A stretch of DNA of 42,516 nt from Aneurinibacillus aneurinilyticus ATCC 12856 (GTDB lineage Bacteria > Bacillota > Bacilli > Aneurinibacillales > Aneurinibacillaceae): assembly GCF_000466385.1 (NCBI RefSeq), contig NZ_KE952830.1:1-42516 (forward strand), given 5' to 3'. Position numbers and translations under genes: made by a program. Of this stretch, positions 25,643 to 34,320 are shown one piece after another. Each line of letters begins with the position of its first letter. Position 1 is the first letter of the stretch. The notes beneath the pieces were generated by a model. It saw nothing but the letters and a program-made list of their open reading frames with translations. It did no database searches and was not told the DNA's origin.

Positions 25643-26536
25643 TTATTTTCCTTTATTTTTTATGCCGGATGCATGAAGCAGCTCCGCGAACACAGCCGCC
25701 ATGTCCATATCTTTAAAGCCGTGATTTGCCGCCGCAGCATATGATTGATATGCTGCGGACGTAGCCGGAAGCACGCTACCATTTTTGTGTGCCTGTTCAA
25801 GCACAAGTCCGAAATCTTTTAGCATGTGTTTAAGCGCAAAAGCCGCCGGATACTCCTCTTTCGCCAAAAGTTCTCTTTTAAACCCAAGGAATGGGGTCGC
25901 AACTGCTGTCTGTTGCATCATATCGAGCACTGTACTGCGTTCCAAACCAAATTTCTCCGCCAGAACAAGCGACTCACTAATTCCTTGCATGGTCATCCCA
26001 AGCAATAGATTAATAACAAGCTTTGCTTTTTCTCCACTGCCATTCTCTCCAAAATAAAGGCTTTCCTTTCCCATTGCCTGGAATACATCCTGTAATGTGT
26101 CAAACGCATCTTTTGGACCACCTGCTAAAATAACAAGGTTTGCAGTTTCCGCCGCATTTACGCTACCGGATACAGGAGCATCCAGCATAGTAATTCCCAT
26201 CTCTTTTGCCATATCTGCCAGCATGCATGAGATATCAGGTGAAACTGTGCTCATATCTACCAGCAACGTCGGCGCTTCTATGTAATCGAGAATACCGTTA
26301 TCGCCTGCGATAATCTCCTCGACCGCTTTGTTATCGGCCAGCATCGTAATCACAACGTCTTTTTCGCACACAGCATCAACCAGCGACTCTGCTACTTCCA
26401 ATCCATGCTCTTGCAGGGGAAGAGCTTTTTCATACGTACGATTATATACAGTTACATAAAATCCAGCTTTATGCAGATTCAAAGCCATCGGCACTCCCAT
26501 ATTTCCCAGGCCGATAAAGCCGATCCGTTTACTCAT
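25643..26536 (-). CDS. NAD(P)-dependent beta-hydroxyacid dehydrogenase (3-hydroxyisobutyrate dehydrogenase family)
   Basis: 297 residues. The Rossmann motif is GLGNMG (9-14), preceded by the family signature IGFIGLGNMG. Substrate-binding DAPVSGS is at 119-125, and the catalytic Lys172 and Asn176 are in GEKAKLVIN. Family members act on 3-hydroxyisobutyrate, tartronate semialdehyde, succinic semialdehyde or similar; the substrate here cannot be fixed. The start follows AAAGGAGAGTAGAATA. A TATAAT (26598-26603) with a weak -35 lies upstream. It is a single-gene unit between the phosphatase-like gene and feoA. Confidence 0.85.
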   Translation of the reverse strand: MSKRIGFIGLGNMGVPMALNLHKAGFYVTVYNRTYEKALPLQEHGLEVAESLVDAVCEKDVVITMLADNKAVEEIIAGDNGILDYIEAPTLLVDMSTVSPDISCMLADMAKEMGITMLDAPVSGSVNAAETANLVILAGGPKDAFDTLQDVFQAMGKESLYFGENGSGEKAKLVINLLLGMTMQGISESLVLAEKFGLERSTVLDMMQQTAVATPFLGFKRELLAKEEYPAAFALKHMLKDFGLVLEQAHKNGSVLPATSAAYQSYAAAANHGFKDMDMAAVFAELLHASGIKNKGK

Positions 26537-26670
26537 TATTCTACTCTCCTTTAATACGACAAAACTATCGTTTTCTTTATGAATGCATACTGTTCCTATT
26601 ATAACGTAAATGTATCAGGGAGGCAGTATCAATACGAATAGCCCTGTCCCTTCGCAAGACACGGCCGATT

Positions 26671-28152
26671 TCAACAAAATTTATGCAGTATATATGATTT
26701 CAAGTCAATAATGCGCGGACGTTCAAACCGTTCTGCCGTTTCGTCTGTAATAATAAGCGAGACCGTCGAATCGGTTTCGTGCAATGAGCCGTGACACGCC
26801 CCTCCTCTATGGATAGGATCGTTTGGTGTAAAAAATTCGTATCCCGGTCTGGCAGTCGCTACAACTACTTCTCCTTCCTGAGCATATAACGCACCGTACA
26901 AACGGGAAAAGATATCTGGATAGCTGCGAAAAAAAAGAATAGGGACGCTATCTTCCGGATTCTCCCTTGGTACAGCATCTGCAATGGCTAAGTCTCCTTC
27001 TACCTTCCACTCCCTGCCGTACTCATCCCTCATATCCTTGCCAGGGGCAAAAAAGAGCGTCTTTTTTCCGTATCCAATCCGAACACCCCTGCGTTCCTTC
27101 CAGGCCAGAATATCTATACGTGTATCCATAGATAGTCGCTTTATAACCTCTTTCTGGACACCTTCCTGCAAAGGATAAAAGTAGCACATACGCTCATTGT
27201 TACAAACGACAATATCATCCTCTTGCGGCTGCACGCATTCGGCTTGTGCAATCTTCATCCCCTGGAAGTGCTGTGCTACATTAATGGTAGCCTCGGTTTC
27301 AACACCGATTCTGGTCTGTCCATGATCTCCTACGATAATAAATTTGCATTGCGCAATCGCTTTTTCAGGGCTTCCGAAACTATTGAGCAGCCGGCCAATG
27401 TGGCGATCTACACGGGCAAGAATTTGTGGTCCGTTGTCTGGCTTACGATGATAGGCATAATCCATATCCGGCATATAAATCATCGTCAAATCAGGAAGTT
27501 TTCTCTTGCGGATAAGCCGACAGACAGCATCTATTGCAAACCGATCGTTCAAACCGTATCTCTGAAACATTGTATGATGAAAATTCCATCCTAGCGAACG
27601 CATGAAGCCTGATTCAATAAATCGGCCAACCGTACAAATATCAGGACCACTGACCTGTGCCGACGGAAGGCCTGCAAGAAAAATTTTAGACAAACCGGGC
27701 TTGCGAAGGCGATACTTGCGGGGTCCACGATGTGCGGCAAAATTTAAGGAAGCAGAGGTTTTACCATGATGTGCTAGCTCCTCGAACAAAGTAAACACAG
27801 TTCTGTGCATATGCGTTTCATTTAACCCGATCAATATATCGTGCGCACACCTCTGCATCCCCATACGCCAAACTGATTTGCTACCGTTAATATAATTTAC
27901 CACCCGCCTCTCCTTTCGCGAATACCAGATAAGGCCGGGAATGCCATGCATTTCGGGATAAGCACCCGTGCTAAGAGAAGCATCCACGCTTGCGGACATG
28001 GTAGGAAATACAGTCACACAGCGATCCCAATACGCACCTTGCTCCACTAAGAACGAAAGTGCCGGAACACTGCCTCGATTCCTGGCTTCCTGCAGAACAT
28101 GCGGCATGAACGAATCGACTAAAATAAAAATAAGTTTTTTACCCATTTCCAT
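26671..28152 (-). CDS. Alkaline phosphatase superfamily protein (nucleotide pyrophosphatase/phosphodiesterase-like)
   Basis: 493 residues. The metal-binding and catalytic residues are Asp13 (LVDSFMP) and the nucleophile Thr51 (FPTMSASVDASL). Further along are MPDMDYAYH (228-235), VGDHGQ (274-279) and a final metal His in ACHGSLHE (about 460). These correspond to the two-zinc site of nucleotide pyrophosphatases/phosphodiesterases. There is no signal peptide, so it is probably cytoplasmic. The substrate is unknown. The start at 28152 is preceded by GGCGGTGAA; the third codon is also ATG. No clear terminator follows. Confidence 0.8.
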   Translation of the reverse strand: MEMGKKLIFILVDSFMPHVLQEARNRGSVPALSFLVEQGAYWDRCVTVFPTMSASVDASLSTGAYPEMHGIPGLIWYSRKERRVVNYINGSKSVWRMGMQRCAHDILIGLNETHMHRTVFTLFEELAHHGKTSASLNFAAHRGPRKYRLRKPGLSKIFLAGLPSAQVSGPDICTVGRFIESGFMRSLGWNFHHTMFQRYGLNDRFAIDAVCRLIRKRKLPDLTMIYMPDMDYAYHRKPDNGPQILARVDRHIGRLLNSFGSPEKAIAQCKFIIVGDHGQTRIGVETEATINVAQHFQGMKIAQAECVQPQEDDIVVCNNERMCYFYPLQEGVQKEVIKRLSMDTRIDILAWKERRGVRIGYGKKTLFFAPGKDMRDEYGREWKVEGDLAIADAVPRENPEDSVPILFFRSYPDIFSRLYGALYAQEGEVVVATARPGYEFFTPNDPIHRGGACHGSLHETDSTVSLIITDETAERFERPRIIDLKSYILHKFC

Positions 28153-28227
28153 TTCACCGCCTTCCCTCTCATTATGTTCATTCCCTATGCTTTCTATTTA
28201 CATTTCCCTCCCTGATGTATCATATTT

Positions 28228-28273
28228 TAAATAAACGCCTGGATAGCATATAAGCTTTCCGGGCGTTTATTTC
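28228..28273 (-). terminator. Terminator of rsuA
   Basis: AAATAAACGCC arms (28228-28238 and 28262-28272) enclose a loop of about 20 bases. On the minus strand the right arm ends in TTTATTTAAAAT. It lies 15 bases after the stop codon at 28287. Confidence 0.75.
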
Positions 28274-28286
28274 CTATATCATCTAT

Positions 28287-29015
28287 TTACTTTTCCGTCA
28301 TCTTCTCGGACATGCGTAACAAATCCAGTTCTTCTTCTGCCAGTTCCCTATATTCCCCTGGCTCCAAATTTTCATCCAGTTCTAATTTTCCCATGGCAAT
28401 TCGCTTTAAATACGTAACCTTTTTCCCTACCGCTTCAAACATGCGTTTTACTTGATGATACTTTCCTTCATAAATAACCAGCTCAATCTCGGAAATGCTT
28501 CCCTGAACAAGAATCGTTAACTCAGCTGGCAGCGTTTTATACCCGTCGTCGAGCGTTACGCCTTTGCGAAACGCTCTTCCATCTTCTTCTGTCACCCGGC
28601 CTTCAATCCGGGCAAAATACCGTTTTGGCACGTGCTTTCTAGGCGAAAGAAGCTCATGTGCCAGCTTACCGTCATTTGTAAGCAACAATAACCCTTCTGT
28701 ATCCTTGTCAAGGCGGCCAACCGGAAATACTTCGAACGCAAAAAATTCCGGGTCTAGCAAATCGACCACAGTCTCTTCCATCATATCCTCTGTAGCCGAG
28801 ATAACGCCCTGCGGCTTATTCATCATTACATATACAAATTCTCGATAACGAACAATTTCTCCGAAAATCTCCACTTCCTGCGTATTTGGTTCAACGTGTG
28901 CACTGCTGTCTTTGATCGGTTTGCCGTCCACTTTTACCGCTCCACTTTTGCACAGCTTCTTAATCTCTTTACGGGAACCATATCCCATATTAGAAAGCAG
29001 CTTGTCCAGCCTCAT
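28287..29015 (-). CDS. RsuA/RluB family pseudouridine synthase
   Basis: A 242-residue rRNA pseudouridine synthase. It has an N-terminal S4 RNA-binding domain (RLDKLLSNMGYGSRKEIKKL). The catalytic domain has Asp103 in the GRLDKDTEGLLLLTNDG signature and VYEGKYHQVKRMFEAVG-type substrate loops. The closest type is RsuA, which acts on position 516 of 16S rRNA, but the YtzF/RluB subgroups cannot be excluded. It follows the rsmF-like gene with an 88-base gap and may be co-transcribed; a clear terminator follows. Confidence 0.88.
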   Translation of the reverse strand: MRLDKLLSNMGYGSRKEIKKLCKSGAVKVDGKPIKDSSAHVEPNTQEVEIFGEIVRYREFVYVMMNKPQGVISATEDMMEETVVDLLDPEFFAFEVFPVGRLDKDTEGLLLLTNDGKLAHELLSPRKHVPKRYFARIEGRVTEEDGRAFRKGVTLDDGYKTLPAELTILVQGSISEIELVIYEGKYHQVKRMFEAVGKKVTYLKRIAMGKLELDENLEPGEYRELAEEELDLLRMSEKMTEK

Positions 29016-29103
29016 CGTATTTCACATCCTTTGTTTCTCTGTCGTCCTTTTGCATGTATCCCGCCTTAACAGGCAATAATCCTCCACTGGGTGAATTTTC
29101 ATT

Positions 29104-30510
29104 TTATGCACCGTCTATCCAGCGCCATCCGGCGGGATACATATTTTTCAGCGATGTGCCTGTCCCTTTGGCCCAGCCAAGCGGATACCCATCTACACAG
29201 ACCAGATTCCAACCCTTTTCAGCCTGGATCATCAGCGTTTCTCCCTTTACATACCGGATAACGTCAGGATCATTCGCCGTGAAATAAACCGTGTGTGCCG
29301 CATCCGTTGCCTGAAGTCCCATAGCAAATGCCTGGGAAGGCTCGAATCTTTTTTTCTTTATCGTACCCAACAGCCATCCCTGGCGGGCAAGCCGTAGATG
29401 CTTCAAATCCGGAAGCCCCATTGGAGATAAAAATACGCGGTCGTCATGCATCGTTAGCGTAAAAAGGCTATCTTCAAATCCTTTCCAATTGGGAAGCGTT
29501 TCTTTCACGAAAGTATAGAAATCGGGCAATTCCTTTTCCAGTGACTTCTTTCCTTTTGTCATTGAATAAGCTGGAGCAGGGTCCGTCATTTCACCGGCTT
29601 TCTGTAGTAGAGCCACATAATGCCCCTCGCCTTTTATACGGTGCGGCCAAAGACGCGCAGTTCCACTTATCTGCGCATAAGAAACGGCACTTCTCGTCCA
29701 TTCAGGCCGTCCCTTCTCCCAACCTTCATGCATATACACCGGAACGACGGAGAAGTCCGGATGCCTATCCAAAAACTCCGCAATCATCTGTTCATTCTCT
29801 TCAGGCGCAAACGTACATGTAGAATAAAGCAGGCGACCACCTGGACGTAGCATCCGGGCAGCATCCATAAGAATCGAACGCTGCATTCCACAGCACGCCT
29901 CAATGGCCGTCTCGCTCCAGTTTTTCATCATATCCGGTTCTTTACGGAACATTCCTTCACCGGAACACGGTGCATCGACCAATATTTTATCAAAATATTC
30001 GGGGAAGACTACAGCTAATTTATCGGGAGTTTCATTGGTCACAACCGCATTACGGATTCCATATAGTTCGACGTTTTTCACCAGTGCCTTCACCCGGTTT
30101 GGATTATTATCATTCGTTACAAGGATACCTTCTCCTTGCAGGGATGCAGCTAATTGTGTGGTCTTGCCGCCAGGAGCTGCACATAAATCAAGGACTCTCT
30201 CCCCTGGATGAACATCCAGTACAGAGGCCGGAGACATCGCACTCGGTTCCTGGATATAATACAAACCGGCATGGTAATACGGATGTTTGGCTGGTCGCAA
30301 ATTCTCTGGATAGTAGAAGCCGTCTTCTGTCCAAGGGACTGGAGATAGCGGCCAATCTACCCGCGCAAGAAGAGTGTCCGGAGAAAGCTTCAACCGATTC
30401 ACCCGCAATCCCTGTCTACGGGGTTCCATATACGAGGCAATAAATGCCCTATGCTCTTCTTCACTGAGCAAGCTCTTCATTCTCGCTGCAAAAGCTTCAG
30501 GGATGTTCAT
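29104..30510 (-). CDS. RsmF-like 16S rRNA (cytosine-C5) methyltransferase
   Basis: A 468-residue NOP2/Sun (RsmB/RsmF) class m5C methyltransferase. The SAM-binding motif is VLDLCAAPGGKTTQLA (106-121). The two catalytic cysteines are Cys182 in DAPCSGEGMFRK and Cys232 in STCTF. The C-terminal 150 or so residues form an RsmF-type RNA-binding/PUA-like extension (YTFVKETLPNWKG, then SPMGLPDLKHLRLARQGWLL). The start follows AAAGGAGGAAGAGG. It has the same direction as rsuA and sits downstream of the 30598 gene after that gene's terminator. Confidence 0.9.
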   Translation of the reverse strand: MNIPEAFAARMKSLLSEEEHRAFIASYMEPRRQGLRVNRLKLSPDTLLARVDWPLSPVPWTEDGFYYPENLRPAKHPYYHAGLYYIQEPSAMSPASVLDVHPGERVLDLCAAPGGKTTQLAASLQGEGILVTNDNNPNRVKALVKNVELYGIRNAVVTNETPDKLAVVFPEYFDKILVDAPCSGEGMFRKEPDMMKNWSETAIEACCGMQRSILMDAARMLRPGGRLLYSTCTFAPEENEQMIAEFLDRHPDFSVVPVYMHEGWEKGRPEWTRSAVSYAQISGTARLWPHRIKGEGHYVALLQKAGEMTDPAPAYSMTKGKKSLEKELPDFYTFVKETLPNWKGFEDSLFTLTMHDDRVFLSPMGLPDLKHLRLARQGWLLGTIKKKRFEPSQAFAMGLQATDAAHTVYFTANDPDVIRYVKGETLMIQAEKGWNLVCVDGYPLGWAKGTGTSLKNMYPAGWRWIDGA

Positions 30511-30540
30511 CCATCCTCTTCCTCCTTTAATTTTTCACAG

Positions 30541-30568
30541 AAAAAGGAGGGAGCCACGCTCCCTCCAT
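30541..30568 (-). terminator. Terminator of the 30598 gene
   Basis: GGAGGGAGC and GCTCCCTCC with a three-base loop are followed by TTTTT on the minus strand. The stem is very stable. It lies 30 bases after the stop codon. Confidence 0.9.
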
Positions 30569-30597
30569 CTATTTATTCGCGTATCTACCTGTTATTT

Positions 30598-30942
30598 CTA
30601 TTCGTCAGCGCCAATCTCTTCTTCCTGTAATTCTTGCAGGCCGCCTTCGTACCAATGGTCAAGCACCCGGGCTTCCAGCACTTTACATTCAATGTAATTC
30701 GCCTGTTGCTCAGTGAACAAGTGTTTCCATTCCACCTCAAGATCTCTAGCGAGGCGAACGACTGTCAGGAGTTCCTGCCAGGCCACATATCGTTTGTACC
30801 AAAAAAACTGGGGATGTTCATTCATATACGGATACAGATCGTCGAACTCTGTATGCTTACAATCCAGCGCACGTTCGAAATGTGTCTTGGCATTGGAAAG
30901 TTGCTCTTCAAAAAAACGGGCAATATCCCGACTTGTATTCAT
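30598..30942 (-). CDS. Hypothetical protein (114 residues)
   Basis: Not recognised. It is a small soluble acidic protein, mostly helical by composition, starting TSRDIARFFEEQLSNAKTHF and ending in an acidic tail (GLQELQEEEIGADE). It has several Trp and Tyr residues. The start follows AAGGAGGGGTTGTT. It is 74 bases after PBP1A on the same strand. A TATAAT lies in that gap, and a strong terminator follows the gene, so it may be transcribed alone or with the PBP gene. Confidence 0.75.
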   Translation of the reverse strand: MNTSRDIARFFEEQLSNAKTHFERALDCKHTEFDDLYPYMNEHPQFFWYKRYVAWQELLTVVRLARDLEVEWKHLFTEQQANYIECKVLEARVLDHWYEGGLQELQEEEIGADE

Positions 30943-31016
30943 AACAACCCCTCCTTATCTTCTCCTTGTTCTCCATTATAACAAATCCTTATCCATTTGC
31001 GGACATTTCTTTACAG

Positions 31017-33506
31017 TTACGGATTGTTCCCCTCACCTGAAGCCGCGTTACGTCCGTTGCCTTTCCCGTTCCCTCTGCCCGTTCTTTCATTATTTTGGCC
31101 GGGCGGAACTATTCCTGTGCCGGTTCCCTGTTGATTCGAGTCACCAGGATTCACCTGGCCGGGATTTTGCTGATTCGGATCGGTTGTATTCGGGTTGTTC
31201 GGATCGGTCTGCTGATCCGGATTATTCGGATCGGTTGTATTCGGGTTATTCGGATCGGTCTGCTGATTCGGATCAGTCGATTGATCTTGCTGTGGCTCCG
31301 GCACCGTTATAGTCGCCATATTGGACATGTTTCCTTCTTCACCTGTCTCTGCGTTGTACGGTACGACCACATATGTGTACATTTTGCTCGCATCAAACGT
31401 ATCCGTATAGCCTGACGATCCGGTTTCGGCAATCATTTCTTTTTCAGATGGCGAACCAAGGAAACGATACAGACGATATTTCACCCGGTTATCTCTTGTA
31501 CCGCCCCAGCTGATGTTTACATTCTGACCGGTTTCATCAACGGTGGCACTCAAATCTCCAATTGACGGAAGTGATACTGGCGGTTCCGCAGGCTTCACGC
31601 CTTCAGGACGTTCGAAATCCTTACGCTCTTTATCTTCCATCGCCTTCGCCATGACTTTACTGAACAGGGCGGCAGGCTCTGCGCCTCCCGTCGTCCGCAG
31701 ATGATATTTGTCGTTCGTCACATCGTACCCCATATAAATCGAGCCGACATAATCCGGCGTATAGCCTACAAACCATGCGTAGCGGGTGCCTCTTGACACC
31801 TTTTTGCTGTCATATTGCTGGGTTCCGGTTTTTCCCGCCAGCGGATGACCGAACCGCGCCTTTCTTCCGGTTCCTTCCCTTACCGCATTTTGCAACATTT
31901 CTGTCATATAGTAGGCAGTTTGCGGGCTTACTACTTGTGTTTCATTCTTCTGCTCTGATATAGAGCCGCCATCGCGGAATTGAATCTCTTTGATAACGTG
32001 TGCCTTATTCATCTTACCATTGTTGGCAAAGGTGGAATACGCCTGAGCCATTTGAATCGGCGTTGCCCCTTTCTGCATGCCGCCAAGCGCAAGTGACAAG
32101 TAATTCTCTTCTTCCGGCTCCGGTGTAATGCCGAATTTCTTCAGATAGCTCACTCCGGTAGACAATCCAACCTCATTCAATGTCCACACCGCCGCCGCGT
32201 TTCGAGAATCTACGACCGCCTTGTTCATCGTAATGCTACCGGCATACCCTTCATTTCCGTAGTTTCTCGGTGTCCAGTTTTGATATTTGCGGTATGTCTT
32301 TTTCTCATCTTTTACTATCGTATATGGTGTCCAGCCTTTTTCAAGCGCCGGCGCATAGTCAATAAGCGGCTTAAGGGTCGAGCCTGGCTGCACTTTCATT
32401 TCTGCCCGGTTCAATCCTTTTCTTACATAGTCGCGTCCGCCCATCATAGCAGTGATACCCCCGGTCTTCGTCTCCATAATAACCATGGCTGACTGAACCT
32501 TCGGATCGGTACCACCCGGGAAATTACTGTCTTTCTTATATTCCTCAAACATCGCCTTCTGTGCCTTGCTGTCCATGTACGTAATGATTTTGTAGCCACC
32601 ATAATACAATTGATCTTCCGTAATGCCTAGCTGACTCTCCGCCTCGTCGGTCATATAGTCAATATATGCTCGATACTCTTCACTAATCCTGGAGCTATTA
32701 GGCGGATTATCCTGTACTTTCACCGGTTTCTTCTGGGCTTGCTCTTTCTGCTGTTCTGTAATAAAGCCGTTCTTCTCCATTAGCGAGAGAACAAGGTTAC
32801 GGCGCTTCAAAGCATTATCTGGATGGTCGATCGGATTATACGTATTTGGCGCCTTTGGCAGCGCGGCCAATGTTGCCCCCTCTTCTAGGGAGAGCTGCTC
32901 AACCGATTTTCCGAAATAATATTTCGATGCGGCTTGAATACCGACCCTTCCTTTTCCTGCATAGAAGGCGTTTAAATACATTTCCATGATTTGTGGTTTA
33001 GAATATTGGCGCTCCAGATTCATTGCAATCATGATTTCTTTCGTTTTCCGCATGAATGTTTTGTCATGGGAGAGGAAGATATTCCGGGCTAGCTGCTGGG
33101 TAATTGTACTTGCCCCTTCCGCTTTGCTTCCGCTGATAATATCTTTGACAATCGCACGTCCGATCCCGATTGGGTCGATACCGTTATGTTCATAAAAGCG
33201 ATTGTCTTCGGTAGCGATAAATGCATCTACAACATGCTTCGGTATTTTATCAAATGTTACAAGCTGCCTATCCTCCGTTCCTAATCGGGCGATTTCTGTT
33301 TTACCGTCCGAAGCGTATACTTTGGATGTTTCCTTCAATTCCAGCTTGCTCTCGTCAATCATCTGACTTCCGGCCACATACAGCGCCGAACATCCACCGA
33401 TACTTAAGACGAGGAAAAGCGCAGTCATAAAAATGATGATGCCCCAAGGCCCTTTCCAGAATGACTTTCGCTTTTTCGCTGGCTTTCTTGAACGTCGTTT
33501 TTCCAT
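31017..33506 (-). CDS. Penicillin-binding protein 1A family (bifunctional transglycosylase/transpeptidase) with FN3 domain and Asn/Pro-rich tail
   Basis: An 829-residue class A PBP. It has a basic cytoplasmic N-terminus and one membrane anchor (about 20-45). The GT51 domain has the catalytic Glu100 (EDNRFYEHNGID), GASTITQQLARN (131-142) and RKTKEIMIAMNLE. The transpeptidase domain has Ser376-x-x-Lys379 (STLK), SRN (434-436) and KTGT (559-562). A fibronectin type III-like domain (650-736) follows. The tail is a low-complexity DPNxxxTDPN repeat (743-784) and then a Gly/Asn/Arg-rich end. It builds peptidoglycan on the outer face of the membrane. The start at 33506 has AGGGGG at a somewhat long spacing. 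Confidence 0.94.
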   Translation of the reverse strand: MEKRRSRKPAKKRKSFWKGPWGIIIFMTALFLVLSIGGCSALYVAGSQMIDESKLELKETSKVYASDGKTEIARLGTEDRQLVTFDKIPKHVVDAFIATEDNRFYEHNGIDPIGIGRAIVKDIISGSKAEGASTITQQLARNIFLSHDKTFMRKTKEIMIAMNLERQYSKPQIMEMYLNAFYAGKGRVGIQAASKYYFGKSVEQLSLEEGATLAALPKAPNTYNPIDHPDNALKRRNLVLSLMEKNGFITEQQKEQAQKKPVKVQDNPPNSSRISEEYRAYIDYMTDEAESQLGITEDQLYYGGYKIITYMDSKAQKAMFEEYKKDSNFPGGTDPKVQSAMVIMETKTGGITAMMGGRDYVRKGLNRAEMKVQPGSTLKPLIDYAPALEKGWTPYTIVKDEKKTYRKYQNWTPRNYGNEGYAGSITMNKAVVDSRNAAAVWTLNEVGLSTGVSYLKKFGITPEPEEENYLSLALGGMQKGATPIQMAQAYSTFANNGKMNKAHVIKEIQFRDGGSISEQKNETQVVSPQTAYYMTEMLQNAVREGTGRKARFGHPLAGKTGTQQYDSKKVSRGTRYAWFVGYTPDYVGSIYMGYDVTNDKYHLRTTGGAEPAALFSKVMAKAMEDKERKDFERPEGVKPAEPPVSLPSIGDLSATVDETGQNVNISWGGTRDNRVKYRLYRFLGSPSEKEMIAETGSSGYTDTFDASKMYTYVVVPYNAETGEEGNMSNMATITVPEPQQDQSTDPNQQTDPNNPNTTDPNNPDQQTDPNNPNTTDPNQQNPGQVNPGDSNQQGTGTGIVPPGQNNERTGRGNGKGNGRNAASGEGNNP
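31155..31280 (-). repeat. Tandem repeat encoding the PBP1A Asn/Pro/Thr-rich tail
   Basis: Imperfect repeats with a period of about 45-48 bases, built from units reading CGGATCGGT-TG and GGGTTATTCGGATCGG on the plus strand. They encode variations of TDPNNPNTTDPNQQ. Such repeats expand and contract by slippage, so copy number may vary between strains. Confidence 0.75.
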
Positions 33507-33633
33507 GTTTCGTTTAACCCCCTAATAATGTACAGAAGGATAACAACAATACATAATAATACACATATTTATACAGAACAAAACCGCAAAAAGTTGCAAA
33601 AAAACGGATATTTTCTTCCTGATCCCCGAAACG

Positions 33634-33663
33634 AAAAAAGAGCCATGGTGCAGGCTCTTTTTC
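33634..33663. terminator. Terminator of yqgQ (que operon end)
   Basis: AAAAAAGAGCC pairs with GGCTCTTTTT around ATGGTGCA. It has T-runs on both strands and lies directly after the yqgQ stop codon at 33667. Confidence 0.88.
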
Positions 33664-33666
33664 TCT

Positions 33667-33873
33667 CTATACGTCTACATCATTACGTTTCGCCTTTTGC
33701 AGGATCATCATCGCAGCACGAAATTCTTCCATATCAATCATGCTCTCCTGGTATAATTCGCGCAATTCTTCTTCCCACATCTCATAGTCGGTTAGCCTGT
33801 CTCCCATGTAGATGACAATGCCGAACCGGCGAAGCAATGCCTTTACATCCAGAATGTTATTGATTCCATCCAT
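33667..33873 (-). CDS. yqgQ: YqgQ family small protein (DUF910)
   Basis: A 68-residue helical protein with the conserved pattern DVKALLRRFGIVIYMGDRLTDYEMWEEELRELYQ, typical of YqgQ. The function is unknown, but the family is suspected to bind nucleic acid. It starts 11 bases after the queF stop codon, and its poor RBS (AAGGG) lies in the end of queF, which suggests coupling. In B. subtilis yqgQ sits elsewhere, near glcK; here it is the last gene of the que operon. Confidence 0.8.
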   Translation of the reverse strand: MDGINNILDVKALLRRFGIVIYMGDRLTDYEMWEEELRELYQESMIDMEEFRAAMMILQKAKRNDVDV

Positions 33874-33884
33874 TGAGCGGATCG

Positions 33885-34316
33885 CTACCCTTCATATCCT
33901 TCCTTTCGGTATTCTACAACAACTTCCGTCCCAAGTCCACCACGAGCATTCCATAGCGCTTCCACTCGCATATACAGCGGCTCCGCTACTTTTACGAGAT
34001 CTTCCAGAATTTTGTTTGTTACATGCTCCTGGTAAATGCCAACATTCCTGTAAGATGTCAGGTAAAATTTGAGCGATTTCATCTCGATAAGCTTTTCGTT
34101 CGGAATAAAAATGATTTTAATATCCGCAAAATCTGGAAGGCCGGACCATGGACATACAGAAGTGAATTCATTCGTCGGAATCGTCACTTCCGTTTTCTTG
34201 CCCACATATTCATATGGAATGGTTTCCAGAATCTCCTCCATAATAGCAGAGCGGTCCTGAGTATCAAAGCGAATTTTATTGTATTTATCATAATCGTGCT
34301 GTATTTGACTCATCAT
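33885..34316 (-). CDS. queF: NADPH-dependent preQ1 reductase QueF
   Basis: 143 residues, the unimodular QueF type. It reduces the nitrile of preQ0 to preQ1, the last step before tRNA insertion. The catalytic Cys55 is in SVCPWSGLPDFADI, the QueF motif EMKSLKFYLTSYRN (78-91) binds NADPH, and the conserved N-terminal NEFTSVCPW is present. It starts 4 bases after queC. The RBS AAAGGATGAATAA precedes a double ATG. Confidence 0.95.
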   Translation of the reverse strand: MMSQIQHDYDKYNKIRFDTQDRSAIMEEILETIPYEYVGKKTEVTIPTNEFTSVCPWSGLPDFADIKIIFIPNEKLIEMKSLKFYLTSYRNVGIYQEHVTNKILEDLVKVAEPLYMRVEALWNARGGLGTEVVVEYRKEGYEG

Positions 34317-34320
34317 TTAT

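Noticed and set aside
31155-31280. Regularly repeated sequence that could suggest a CRISPR array
   Set aside because: The units are contiguous, in frame and encode a low-complexity protein tail. There are no unique spacers and no cas genes.
30713-31312. Plus-strand frame with repetitive DSDRLYSGCSDRSAD-like sequence
   Set aside because: It is the antisense reading of the PBP1A repeat tail and the 30598 gene, without an RBS.
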